DNA from: a virus
DNA: 64,000 nt
Strand: one strand, 5' to 3'
IMG/VR virus record: IMGVR_UViG_3300042445_000711
Location: 1-64,000 of that record
Part shown: positions 1-8,779 of the stretch, piece by piece
Position numbering within the stretch: the first letter of the stretch is position 1
Layout: each line of letters begins with the position of its first letter
Notes under the pieces: model-generated
The model's database searches: none
What the model saw: only the letters and a program-made list of their open reading frames with translations
What the model was told of the DNA's origin: nothing
Made by a program: the position numbers and the translations under genes

Positions 1-1419
1 AATTGCCAATGCCATAATTAAGTCGTCATTGTATCCTTTCATTGCTTCTGCTCTACCACTATGCCAAACAAATGTAAACATTTCATCAATCAATCTACCA
101 CTACGAATAAGAATATCTTTCTCATTCATATAAGTGTCTAATGCTGAAATAATTAAAGGTCTTGTTTTAGATGTTGTAGAGAAACCTGCAACCATTTGTT
201 TTTCATCTCTGTAAAATCTATTACTCATTTGTCTTTCAACATCAATATATTTTAAGTCATTACTCATATAGAATAGATTTTGGTATCCTCTATCTATAAT
301 TTGTTGAATACATGCCCAACCTACGTTTGAGTTTTCTACTACTAATAATGCATTGTTGTATTCGGTTGCCAATGCAGTAAGAAAGTTTCCAAAATCTTTG
401 GTATCAATCATTCCTCTATACTCCGCAACTTGCGAACAATCTTCAATATCTAAAACTTGTGCAGTTGAATAATCGGCTGCATCTCCTCTTGCAACGTCAG
501 CTACAACCATATATTGTTTATTATAATTTGGATATTCCCATTTCCATAGGTTTCTATCAAATCCTGCTTTCTCAACAGGTTCCATTACATAAGTACTTTT
601 ATACCAAGTTAATAATTCAGGGTCTATTACTGTATCTCCAGAACCAACAAAGTCGCAATCACATTCTTGTGCCGCTCCCTTTGCTCCCAAAATACGAGTT
701 TGCTCATCTCTCCAAGTTTGATTTCTTTCTGGATGAACTGTCCAATGGAGATTTATAGGATTAAATCCATTTGCACCACTTTCTCCCTCTACCCACATTT
801 TGTGAAACCAGTTACCAACACCATTTGGAGTAGATAATACGATTGCAGAACCACCCGTTGATAAGGTTGATTGAGCAGATAACCAAATTTCATCAATATC
901 TCTAATGAATGCAGCCTCATCCACTACTAATAGGGATAGAGCTTCCGAACGTCCTGCATCGGGTGAAGATGCGATTGCTTTGACCTGAGAACCGTTCTTT
1001 AGTTTAAGTGATAGTTTGTTGTCTTCAACCGAAGAGTTCCCACCATCTCTTAACCAAATTGGTAATAAATCGTGCATTACTCTTACCTTTTCTACCAAGT
1101 TCTTTGCAACTGTTACTTTAGTTGCAATAACCAATGCGTTAAAATCTTCATTAAATAACATCTTCCACAAAATAAAACCCGCAGAAAGGGTTGATAAACC
1201 TAACTGACGGGATTTAAGAATAATATTGAAACGGTTTTCTTTAAAGTCTTTTAAACAATCCTCTTGAAACTCATATAAATGAAAAGGTATCTTACCTCTG
1301 GTTGGGTGTTGAATAACACAATATTTTTTCATAAAGTAAATTGGGTCTAACCCACATTTACGATATTCTTCTGCAATAATCTCTTTTAAAGACTTCTTAG
1401 GTTGCCCTTGAACTGCCAT
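1..1419 (-). CDS. terL: Terminase large subunit, T4 gp17-like (3' part cut by window edge)
   Basis: ATP-driven DNA packaging motor with a headful nuclease. The reading frame runs open from ATG at 1419 to base 1 (473 codons seen), so the C-terminus lies outside the window. Visible parts in order: an N-terminal segment RGKIPFHLYEFQ (about residues 41-52), as in T4 gp17; a P-loop variant SRQLGLST at residues 70-77, in which the usual Walker A lysine position is Leu and the Arg of SRQ is the likely substitute, a form common in T4-like terminases; Walker B LLVVDEAA with D167/E168; a coupling motif LSTPNG; the first nuclease aspartate in VVADVARGDAADYS; and a late acidic pair in NDDLIMALAI at the edge. 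Its ATG overlaps the stop of the preceding gene (TAATG), indicating translational coupling. Confidence 0.95.
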   Translation of the reverse strand, partial: MAVQGQPKKSLKEIIAEEYRKCGLDPIYFMKKYCVIQHPTRGKIPFHLYEFQEDCLKDFKENRFNIILKSRQLGLSTLSAGFILWKMLFNEDFNALVIATKVTVAKNLVEKVRVMHDLLPIWLRDGGNSSVEDNKLSLKLKNGSQVKAIASSPDAGRSEALSLLVVDEAAFIRDIDEIWLSAQSTLSTGGSAIVLSTPNGVGNWFHKMWVEGESGANGFNPINLHWTVHPERNQTWRDEQTRILGAKGAAQECDCDFVGSGDTVIDPELLTWYKSTYVMEPVEKAGFDRNLWKWEYPNYNKQYMVVADVARGDAADYSTAQVLDIEDCSQVAEYRGMIDTKDFGNFLTALATEYNNALLVVENSNVGWACIQQIIDRGYQNLFYMSNDLKYIDVERQMSNRFYRDEKQMVAGFSTTSKTRPLIISALDTYMNEKDILIRSGRLIDEMFTFVWHSGRAEAMKGYNDDLIMALAI

Positions 1420-2045
1420 TATTTTTTGAGTTTAATCTTCCAACCAACCGATACACCAAAATACTTATTTCCGTTTCCGTCTATAAGTAAATTTGCTCCG
1501 TATAAATTATCTTTTTTAGTTTTAAGAGTAAGTTGTGGTCCTATCAATACAGATGAGTTACCCACTATACCATTTACTCCTATATAAACTTGGTTTTTTG
1601 GAAGTTCTTTAACAATTTTAGTATCAGTAATGGTTCTCTCTTTAATTTGAGCATTCCATTTTCTACCAATAATTTTATTTTTACTAATGGTATCAGTTAT
1701 ATCTATAATACCCAATCCATCATTTAATACTAATCTATCTTTATACAAAACTTTTGAGTGATACTCTTTTACAATTCTTTCACTATCTGCTTTTATATAA
1801 ACAGGTACTTCTACTTTCTTTTCTTTTTCTACAATTGTTTCGTGATAAATGTCTTGTCCTTTTTTGTATTTTATCTGAGTACGCTCAACAATAAAGGTAT
1901 CTATTTTATGTTTTAACAATTCGTATTTTTTACCATCAATTTTAATAGTTTCAATAGATTTATCCTCACTACTACATTGTTTAAATACAATAAATGCAAC
2001 TAAACCAATTATTAAAATATTTGTGAATGAGAATATCTTTTCCAT
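1419..2045 (-). CDS. Unknown membrane-anchored protein upstream of terminase
   Basis: I do not recognise a family. The 208-residue product begins with a hydrophobic segment (about residues 7-22) followed by KQCSSED. This looks like a signal anchor; the cysteine is not in a good lipobox. The middle (about 30-140) is highly charged and probably helical. The last 55 residues alternate glycine and hydrophobic residues (GVNGIVGNSS, YFGVSVGWKIKLKK), like short beta-barrel or beta-hairpin strands. An inner-membrane anchor, charged spacer and beta-rich end could suit a spanin-like or envelope-associated role, but no lysis gene is next to it. It ends inside the terminase start codon and begins 3 nt after the next upstream gene. 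Confidence 0.6.
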   Translation of the reverse strand: MEKIFSFTNILIIGLVAFIVFKQCSSEDKSIETIKIDGKKYELLKHKIDTFIVERTQIKYKKGQDIYHETIVEKEKKVEVPVYIKADSERIVKEYHSKVLYKDRLVLNDGLGIIDITDTISKNKIIGRKWNAQIKERTITDTKIVKELPKNQVYIGVNGIVGNSSVLIGPQLTLKTKKDNLYGANLLIDGNGNKYFGVSVGWKIKLKK

Positions 2046-2048
2046 AAT

Positions 2049-2717
2049 CTATTGTTTTACAAGTTCTGAATGGTTTAATTCAACCAATTTTTCTTCTAAT
2101 GCTAATTTTCTTTCTAAAAGTGCTTCGATTGCATCGTATGCACCGTTTATATCTGTTCTAATATCTTCTTTTACTTTCTCAATATCAATATCCCATTGCC
2201 AATTTGAAATAGTACCATTTTCATTTACCATTTCAACCTGTTGTTTGATACCTTCTAATGCTTCTTCGTATTGAGTTTTTAAATCTCTAACATAACCTAA
2301 TTTATTTAATGTTATTTTGTAATCCTCATAAAACGGCCAAGTACCATCTACTCTTAACTTAGTTTCTTGCTTTGCTAAACAATCTATACAAAGAGTTGTT
2401 TTAACAATTGCCTTTTTATCAGCAGTACTATATTTTATAGTTTTACATTCGGATGAAGAACATTTACTAATTTTTTGTAAGAATTCTCTTACCTTATCCA
2501 TCTTAGTTAGGTTTGTTCTAAACCCATCTTTTTGTTCCCACTCTACACCTTCACCATCAACCCATTTTTCACCAACTTCTCTTTTTTTATCAGCTTCTTT
2601 TTCATAACCAAATGTTGTTTGATTATCATCTGTTCTTCCAAATACTGTATCTATAACTAATTGACGAGATTTGTGAATATTTTTGTTTTTTTCTTCAAAG
2701 GATTTTCTCTTTGCCAT
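2049..2717 (-). CDS. Unknown protein with a possible four-cysteine zinc site
   Basis: The 222-residue protein has a basic N-terminus, then C86 and C91 (KCSSSECK) and C110/C113 (LCIDCLAK), spaced as a possible zinc ribbon, and a long charged C-terminal helix (about 140-220) likely to form a coiled coil. It sits two genes before the large terminase, where T4-like phages often carry the small terminase gene 16, but I see no helix-turn-helix or other feature that would support that call. Virion assembly or DNA binding are both possible. The leader (2718-2761) is A/T-rich, has no Shine-Dalgarno, and contains GATATATATA (2758 to 2749 on the coding strand), one base off the putative late motif but 31 nt from the ATG. 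Confidence 0.6.
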   Translation of the reverse strand: MAKRKSFEEKNKNIHKSRQLVIDTVFGRTDDNQTTFGYEKEADKKREVGEKWVDGEGVEWEQKDGFRTNLTKMDKVREFLQKISKCSSSECKTIKYSTADKKAIVKTTLCIDCLAKQETKLRVDGTWPFYEDYKITLNKLGYVRDLKTQYEEALEGIKQQVEMVNENGTISNWQWDIDIEKVKEDIRTDINGAYDAIEALLERKLALEEKLVELNHSELVKQ

Positions 2718-2761
2718 AATTCTATATTAATGTAACTAATTGATTTATTATATATATCAAA

Positions 2762-5700
2762 CTATTCGTAAAAAATACCTAAAATCTGATTTAATGGTGC
2801 AAAAGTTCCTGTAAGTTTATATGTGTTTCCTTTATAAATGAATACAATGCCCTCATTTGGAACTATTTTTTCTAATCCACCAATCGATTGTAATCTTGCT
2901 AATTCTTGTTTTAATTTTTGAATTTTAGTTATATCTCCACTACCTCTTACCTTATCAGCAGTATCTTTTAATCTTTGTTTCATACTAGCAACTGCTGCAT
3001 TTGGATTTGCAGTTAATACCGAATCCATAAATGATAATACATCTGCTCCAACTCCTAAAAATATCTCCTCAAATGGTCTAATGTTTTCTTTTTGTTGTTT
3101 TGCAACATTTACTTTATCATTATCTATTGCCCACTTTTGAGCATCTTTATCAGTAATAGTATTCAAACGGAATGATTTATCACCAAATGCCCATCTGTTA
3201 ATTAAAGCATCTCTTTCTAACTTTTGTAATTTAACTTTACTCTTATCTATAAAGTTTGCCCACCAGGCCTGATGATATTCCGCAACACCATCTCTATTAC
3301 TTAATTGGAATTCAAATTGTAATTTTTGTAATTGTGTTAAATATTTAGTTTGTTTAGAAGCCAATTCTTCATTATTTGGTAATCTAGTTACAGGAGGTCC
3401 TTGAATTGTATATTTTGATTGAACATCTCCATTAACTTGCTTAATCATTCCTGCTAACATCGTTGCTGCCCCTTGATTTGCTCCAACTGCTACACCTTTC
3501 TCATCATAGCAAGTTGTATTGTGGAATACCAATAGGGGTTGTCCGTAAGGTATCACATTTACCGATGTAGGCCAGATAACTTCTAAGTTCATAAAACACT
3601 TACCTTCATCAAATATCTTTTTTCTCTGTGGTTCTGATAACGAACTAATTGCTGCTGATAAATCTTTCATAGCAAAATTGTAAGCATCGGTTAATCCACC
3701 TCTACCTGCAAACTTTGATGCAACATCTTCTATACCCATTGCATTTGCACCCGCATTAGCTAAATTACCTTTGTTTCTTGCTGCAATTAATCTACCATTT
3801 TTCCAACTGATTGCCAGAGCTTGTCCATCGGTTTTTTCTCTAGTCAATTCTAATTTACCAGTTAATGCTCCTGTAATAATATTTTTTAAATCACCAAAAG
3901 TTAATTTCATATCATCAAACGGGTGAGACATGTGTCCGTATGCACCACCTTCTGATATTACAGATTTGTTTACCGATTCATTCATAACTTTACCACCATT
4001 ATTATTAATAAAGTTTTGAATATCAGCCTCATTCTTTGCAACTTCTACATTTTTGTATTTTTGCTTTATTTTATCTATTTCGTTTTGCCTATCACTTGGA
4101 CTTTTCTGGCTTTCTAACCATTTATTTGCATCCGCTCTACTTTTAGATAATTCTATTTCTCTATGTTTCTTTTGAATATTCCAGGGATAATCTTGTAAGA
4201 GAGTTTTATCTTGGATTACTAAAATCTTTTCAATTTTAATGTTTGTAAGAACTACTTCATTCCAATCTGCTTCCCAATGTAATCCATTTGAATTTGAGTA
4301 TGTTTCTTGAAAATCTTTTTTCTTACTCAACATATATCTTTCAGCAGCTTCATAATATTTTTTTATGAATTCAGCTTTTTCTGCATTTGTAATTGTACCA
4401 TCAAAATAATGCTTATTAAACTTTTCTTTATATGGTTGTAATTCAGGTGCAAAATTAAAAACTACATCTTGTTCTCTTCCCAAATTTGCTATTACAGTTC
4501 CAGGATTTACCCATCTTCTACCTTGTTTATCAGGCTCTGTCCACAAATCCATTATACTTTGTGCCAAAATTGTACCTGATAATGCTACCATTACACCACC
4601 TTCTGTCCACAATCCTTTACCTTGTGCAATTTTTCCCCATTTAGTAGTTTTATTGAATGTAGAAATTGATTTTTTAGTTCCTTCTAATGCTGCAACTTTT
4701 GATAAATTTGCAATATCAGTTATGTGTAATGTAGTTGCTTTAATTGGGTTTACTAATTTCTGAACAATATTAAGTGAAAGTGGTAATTTACCAAGCATAC
4801 ATTTTCTAAAAGTGTCTTCTTCCCATTTAATTGCTTCGTTTAAAGATTCTTTTAAAGTTCTTTTTTTAAGAATTATTTGTTGAATTTGTGAAAATATAGA
4901 TTGTATATCTTTATCTAATTGTTTTTCATCTGCACTCATTGGTGATTCAATATCAACATTAGAGTAAAGTTTTTTCTTTTTAGCAATTAGAACATCTACT
5001 TTTTTAATTAAATCATGTCTTACTTTATCTAAATCTTTTATGATTTCTGATGGAGTTTCTTCGTTTACGATTGTAGGAGAATTGGTTTGAAAATCACCTT
5101 TTCTCATTACGGTTTTAGCAATAACTTTATTTGCCATCTTTACAAATGGAATGTTGATATTACTTCTATCGTCTTTAACTACGATTTGATTGTATTTGTC
5201 TAAAAAATCTATGAATTGTTTTTTGTGTCTTCCTAATCTCTTAAAGAAACCAGTTAGTTCTGGTTCGGATATTTCTTTACCATTACGAGTATCATTTACT
5301 CTATCAAAAAAGTGATTACTAAATTCTATGTCAGCAGGGTCTAACTCTCTATCTGCGTATCTTTCAACACTATCCAAATTAGATTGTGTTAATTTTTCAG
5401 TTTTAACAGGTTCGTATCCTCTATCCTCTGTATCTTTTGTAGTTACTTGGTGTCCTGGTTGTTTAGTTCTTTTATCATCAAAATCTATTGTATCTAACTC
5501 AGCAGGATACCCATAATCAGGTGCGTATGCAGATGATTTATGGTGATGATTAAAATTATGGTCAAGAGTTCCGTGAGGTTTGTGATTTTTCGTATTAACC
5601 GATTCACCAATTTTATTTAACTTTTTTTTTTCGATATATTCTTTTAATCCCAATTTATCGGTCATATCAGTTACCTCTTCGTAATCAGTATCTCTTAATT

Positions 5701-8563
5701 GGGCTTCGATTTCTCTTTTACTTGCATTTGGGTCATTACAAACTGCTACTCCAATTTTCTTTTTACCATATGAATTTGCTTTATCCCACAATTTCATAAT
5801 TGCTTTGAAGTGCCAATCGTTTGAACCAACTTCATCAAATACAGATTGTGGATTTGGTTTTGCTTTTTCTCCTCTTGGTATTCTAAATGTAGTTGCAACT
5901 TTACCGTTGATTGTTGGCATTCCGTGGTCATCAGTACCAAAATCTTTTGCTACAACTTTTTTGTTTTTGAATTTACCCATTAAAACAGTATCACCCTTAT
6001 CAACATCTATATTGATGTCTTCATTGTAAATTGTTTTATTTAACTTACCATATTCTCTTAATAATATGGCTGCTATTGAATTTGCTTTGTTTTCAACAGT
6101 TGAACCAGTTGCTCCATCTCTTACTGAATCACCAATCAATCCCATTTCATCTTGCTTTCTATGAACCATTTCATGTGCAATAGTTCTTAAAATATCAGCA
6201 GTTAATCTGCCTTCGGTTGCTACAAATATTTCTTTAGAATCAACATTGTATCCACCCAATGAATGGTTTTGTCTTGAAAACTCAGGGTCTTCTACTAATG
6301 TTACTTTTGGTTGTTCTTTTAATTTTAATCTTTTGGTTGCATATTCTACAAAATTACTTACATTTTCTCTTTTTAATGGAGAAATTTGTTCTTGTATTGG
6401 TTTTAATAATTTTGCCGTTTCAAGTCCTTTTTGTTTTTCTTCCTTTTCTTTTTTAGCTTCTGAATATGATTTCATTGTTTCAAACATCTGTTGTGATGTT
6501 GGTTTGAAATCTTTCATTTTTTCCAAAATAGTTGCCACCAAATTCATAAGTAAATCTGCGTTTTGTTTTGTTTCATCTTCCGGCTTAGCATCTTCGGACA
6601 TAACATAACTCATTGCATTGTGGAATAATTTACCTATATGTGGAACAACTCCTACGGTTGCAACACCAGCTCTTGCTGCTATTTTTTCAGCTTGCTCAAA
6701 CTCAAATCCTGCACCTAATCCTAATGCTTCAAATCCGCAATGTTTTGCAAAATCTACTCCCATATGGCTTACAAATCCAGTAACTCCATGAGAAAGTGTT
6801 TCTCCCGCACCACTAAGTGCAGCTTGCCCCAAACCACCAAGTGCTCCTCCTCCCGCTAAATGACCCATCACTCCACTAACTGCTCCACCGGCAATAACTG
6901 CTCCTGCTATTTTAGCTGCATCAATTGCCGTTGCTTTTGCTGCTTTTTTCTGTTTTTCTGCTGCATCTTTATTAATTCCCCACTTTCCATCTTTACCCTT
7001 TTCGTAACCAAATTGCAATCCTTTACCATGTGATAAAGAAGTTGCTAATGATTTTATACCTTTTCCAGTATTTTTAAGTTGATGATATTTGTGCTTTGCA
7101 ACATCATATGCACCTTTTACCATATTATCTGGAAACTCTGCCATAAAATCCGCAGCACGGTCTACAAATCCTTTTCTAGTTTCAGATTCAGGGTTTGCCA
7201 TTTCATGTGCATCGTGGTGTTCTTCTGTATTAAAATCTTTCCAAAGTGCCGATGCTTCTTTTTTAATAGAATCACTTGCATCATTAAAAAATTCTTTGAA
7301 TGAAGCATATTTTTCAGCTTTTTTATCTTGTGGTGTTTTTTCAGCTGATGATTTTAATTCATCACCACTTAATGTTTGTGCAGGTGGTGTTTGTTCTGCT
7401 CCTTGTGGTGTAGGAGTTCCTCCTTTTGCCTTATCTGCTTTACCTTGTTGGGTTTGTCCTTGTTTAACTGGTTGACCAGGTTCAGAAGGTTTTGCCGATT
7501 GGGTTGCTGCTTTACCTGGCTCAGCAAGTTTTTTTGGTTGATTTGCAGGTGCATCTGTTGGTCCTTTTGCCATTGCATTAGGTTTATCACTACCAACCAT
7601 TTTAGTAGCTTGAACGTGTGCAGGATGGTCTTTTGCTAATCTTAATGCACTCTTAACTTTAATTTTCTTTTTAGTTCCATCTGAAGCAGTATAATCAAAC
7701 TCCTTATCCATAATAGGATTTGGTGCTTCTGTAAAGTATGAATCTACAAACTCTTTAAACATTTCTTCTGCAAGAACTCTATCAATTATATGTCCAATTG
7801 GGTCATATAAACTTTCATTCTTATACCAATCTGGTTCGTCCGATGGGTGTTCTATTTGATGTCTTGTTGGCTTTGGTTCAGGTCTTAATGCAGAAGATGG
7901 TTCTGTGTTATTTGATTCGTTTGCAGAACCAGTTGGTGCTCCATTAATATATCCACCTGGAAGATTTAATCCTGTTCCGATTCCTCCTGGAAAACCATCT
8001 TCATTTAATTTGTTTGTTATCATTTTAAAAATATCTGCATTAAACTTTGGATATGCTTTTAAGAATCCTTTCTTTTTAGATTCATCATCTCCACTACCTA
8101 ACCAATTACGAACATCCGTTCCACTAATTGGACTTGATTCGGCAGGAACTGCGTAAGTATATCCTATCTCATCATAACCATATCCCGTTTTACCTTTATA
8201 TGGTTTAAAATATTTACCACTTAATCTACTTTCATCTTTTTCCCCAACTGCCGCAATATAAGCAGTAGTTTTACCATCAAAAGATGATAATATTTCTTTT
8301 GGAGCATATGGGTTTGATACTTGAATAAATTTATCAGATGGAACATTAAACATTTTAGTTGCAATTTCCTTCTTTTCTTTAAAATCAAATGGAGATTTTG
8401 GACCAGATGTACTATTAGATGTTGCAATATATACATTCTCCTTACCAAACTTTTTAGCAAGTTTTAGATAGGATACATAGTGTCCAGCATGGAATGGTTG
8501 GAAACGTCCTGAATATACTACAACTAAATCCGTTACTTCCGGCTTATCTACTTCTAATTTCAT
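2762..8563 (-). CDS. Giant multidomain protein: nucleotidyltransferase, HExxH metallopeptidase, RNA-ligase fold
   Basis: A 1933-residue fusion. Residues 12-160 are a cytidylyltransferase/NMN-adenylyltransferase-type fold: GRFQPFHAGH (19-28, the HxGH site) and ISGTDVR (146-152). Residues 320-415 are a Pro/Gln/Lys linker. Residues 545-600 are a Gly/Ala-rich hydrophobic stretch that could insert in a membrane. HEMVH (797-801) with Glu824 in a following helix is a zinc metallopeptidase signature. Residues 1080-1155 (SNHFFDRVNDTR) resemble a small toxin-like or DUF4258-like domain, weakly. A second hydrophobic patch lies near 1322-1340. Residues 1540-1925 are an ATP-dependent ligase fold: KTDG (1577-1580) as motif I, MNLEVIW near 1658 as motif III, EGIVF (1904-1908) as motif IV and YKLTG (1915-1919) as motif V. 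Length, linkers and mixed enzymes resemble phage polyvalent proteins. Co-ejection with DNA is an inference from this and from the neighbouring terminase. Confidence 0.8.
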   Translation of the reverse strand: MKLEVDKPEVTDLVVVYSGRFQPFHAGHYVSYLKLAKKFGKENVYIATSNSTSGPKSPFDFKEKKEIATKMFNVPSDKFIQVSNPYAPKEILSSFDGKTTAYIAAVGEKDESRLSGKYFKPYKGKTGYGYDEIGYTYAVPAESSPISGTDVRNWLGSGDDESKKKGFLKAYPKFNADIFKMITNKLNEDGFPGGIGTGLNLPGGYINGAPTGSANESNNTEPSSALRPEPKPTRHQIEHPSDEPDWYKNESLYDPIGHIIDRVLAEEMFKEFVDSYFTEAPNPIMDKEFDYTASDGTKKKIKVKSALRLAKDHPAHVQATKMVGSDKPNAMAKGPTDAPANQPKKLAEPGKAATQSAKPSEPGQPVKQGQTQQGKADKAKGGTPTPQGAEQTPPAQTLSGDELKSSAEKTPQDKKAEKYASFKEFFNDASDSIKKEASALWKDFNTEEHHDAHEMANPESETRKGFVDRAADFMAEFPDNMVKGAYDVAKHKYHQLKNTGKGIKSLATSLSHGKGLQFGYEKGKDGKWGINKDAAEKQKKAAKATAIDAAKIAGAVIAGGAVSGVMGHLAGGGALGGLGQAALSGAGETLSHGVTGFVSHMGVDFAKHCGFEALGLGAGFEFEQAEKIAARAGVATVGVVPHIGKLFHNAMSYVMSEDAKPEDETKQNADLLMNLVATILEKMKDFKPTSQQMFETMKSYSEAKKEKEEKQKGLETAKLLKPIQEQISPLKRENVSNFVEYATKRLKLKEQPKVTLVEDPEFSRQNHSLGGYNVDSKEIFVATEGRLTADILRTIAHEMVHRKQDEMGLIGDSVRDGATGSTVENKANSIAAILLREYGKLNKTIYNEDINIDVDKGDTVLMGKFKNKKVVAKDFGTDDHGMPTINGKVATTFRIPRGEKAKPNPQSVFDEVGSNDWHFKAIMKLWDKANSYGKKKIGVAVCNDPNASKREIEAQLRDTDYEEVTDMTDKLGLKEYIEKKKLNKIGESVNTKNHKPHGTLDHNFNHHHKSSAYAPDYGYPAELDTIDFDDKRTKQPGHQVTTKDTEDRGYEPVKTEKLTQSNLDSVERYADRELDPADIEFSNHFFDRVNDTRNGKEISEPELTGFFKRLGRHKKQFIDFLDKYNQIVVKDDRSNINIPFVKMANKVIAKTVMRKGDFQTNSPTIVNEETPSEIIKDLDKVRHDLIKKVDVLIAKKKKLYSNVDIESPMSADEKQLDKDIQSIFSQIQQIILKKRTLKESLNEAIKWEEDTFRKCMLGKLPLSLNIVQKLVNPIKATTLHITDIANLSKVAALEGTKKSISTFNKTTKWGKIAQGKGLWTEGGVMVALSGTILAQSIMDLWTEPDKQGRRWVNPGTVIANLGREQDVVFNFAPELQPYKEKFNKHYFDGTITNAEKAEFIKKYYEAAERYMLSKKKDFQETYSNSNGLHWEADWNEVVLTNIKIEKILVIQDKTLLQDYPWNIQKKHREIELSKSRADANKWLESQKSPSDRQNEIDKIKQKYKNVEVAKNEADIQNFINNNGGKVMNESVNKSVISEGGAYGHMSHPFDDMKLTFGDLKNIITGALTGKLELTREKTDGQALAISWKNGRLIAARNKGNLANAGANAMGIEDVASKFAGRGGLTDAYNFAMKDLSAAISSLSEPQRKKIFDEGKCFMNLEVIWPTSVNVIPYGQPLLVFHNTTCYDEKGVAVGANQGAATMLAGMIKQVNGDVQSKYTIQGPPVTRLPNNEELASKQTKYLTQLQKLQFEFQLSNRDGVAEYHQAWWANFIDKSKVKLQKLERDALINRWAFGDKSFRLNTITDKDAQKWAIDNDKVNVAKQQKENIRPFEEIFLGVGADVLSFMDSVLTANPNAAVASMKQRLKDTADKVRGSGDITKIQKLKQELARLQSIGGLEKIVPNEGIVFIYKGNTYKLTGTFAPLNQILGIFYE

Positions 8564-8566
8564 ATG

Positions 8567-8576
8567 TATAAATATC
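8567..8576 (-). promoter_or_regulatory. Putative late-promoter motif GATATTTATA before the giant protein gene
   Basis: The coding strand reads GATATTTATA from 8576 to 8567, only 3 nt before the ATG at 8563. The same 10-mer precedes several other structural transcription units. The spacing here is the shortest of the set, so transcription from it would give an almost leaderless message. No -35-like element or Shine-Dalgarno is visible. Confidence 0.4.
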
Positions 8577-8589
8577 TCAAAATTTAAGA

Positions 8590-8715
8590 TTAGAAAGATT
8601 TATATACAAAAGGGTCTCTTTTTTTAAGTTCTTCTAATTTTTTCTTAAATCTTTTCTTTCTTTGGTAATCTTCGTATAATTTTACGAAAAATGAAATTAT
8701 AGGTAAATTCTTCAT
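8590..8715 (-). CDS. Small basic protein of 41 residues, unknown function
   Basis: A short ORF fills most of the gap between the divergent gene blocks. It starts with ATG at 8715 and ends at TAA 8592-8590. It reads MKNLPIISFF followed by a Lys/Arg-rich helix (YQRKKRFKKKLEELKK) and ends RDPFVYKSF. The compact layout, a putative late motif exactly 15 nt upstream and the protein-like composition (amphipathic N-terminus, basic helix, defined tail) support a real gene. Short basic proteins ending in a similar DPF(I/V)Y tail seem familiar to me from T4-like marine phages, but that is memory and not a search. Function unknown. It is co-oriented with the giant protein gene that follows. Confidence 0.6.
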   Translation of the reverse strand: MKNLPIISFFVKLYEDYQRKKRFKKKLEELKKRDPFVYKSF

Positions 8716-8730
8716 ATTTTTTTCTTTGTG

Positions 8731-8747
8731 TATAAATATATAAATAT
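8731..8747. promoter_or_regulatory. Divergent regulatory region with two overlapping late-type motifs
   Basis: The plus strand carries TATAAATATATAAATAT, two overlapping 9-mers (8731-8739 and 8739-8747). On the minus strand this gives ATATTTATA twice, ending 15 nt before the 41-residue ORF, the spacing seen at other late-type sites. Read on the plus strand the same bases contain TATAAATA, the T4 late core, about 40 nt before the ATG at 8780. The site lies in the only divergent intergenic gap of the window (8716-8779), so it probably serves the minus strand and possibly both. A near-match to the Bacteroidota -7 box (AATATTTG, 8743-8750) has no correctly spaced partner. Confidence 0.45.
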
Positions 8748-8779
8748 TTGATATATATAACTATATAAGTTACATAAAA

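Noticed and set aside
2049-2717. Small terminase subunit
   Set aside because: The position would fit, but I see no helix-turn-helix or gp16-like helical hairpin, and the four cysteines suggest something else; left as unknown.
459-7639. Plus-strand ORFs of 60-128 codons within 459-7639
   Set aside because: They lie antisense to the terminase and giant protein genes, have biased low-complexity composition (Leu/Phe/Ser-rich) and no plausible start context; they are shadows of the real genes.
8731-8738. TATAAATA on the plus strand read as a classical T4 late promoter for the sugar operon at 8780
   Set aside because: The same bases form the reverse-sense motif 15 nt before the 41-residue ORF, and no other plus-strand or minus-strand gene shows TATAAATA in coding sense. 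The direction cannot be decided, so only a shared regulatory region is recorded.
8743-8750. AATATTTG as a host-type -7 box for the plus-strand sugar operon
   Set aside because: The first base does not match TAnnTTTG, and the only TTTG upstream (8725-8728) is 14 nt away, shorter than at the two accepted sites.
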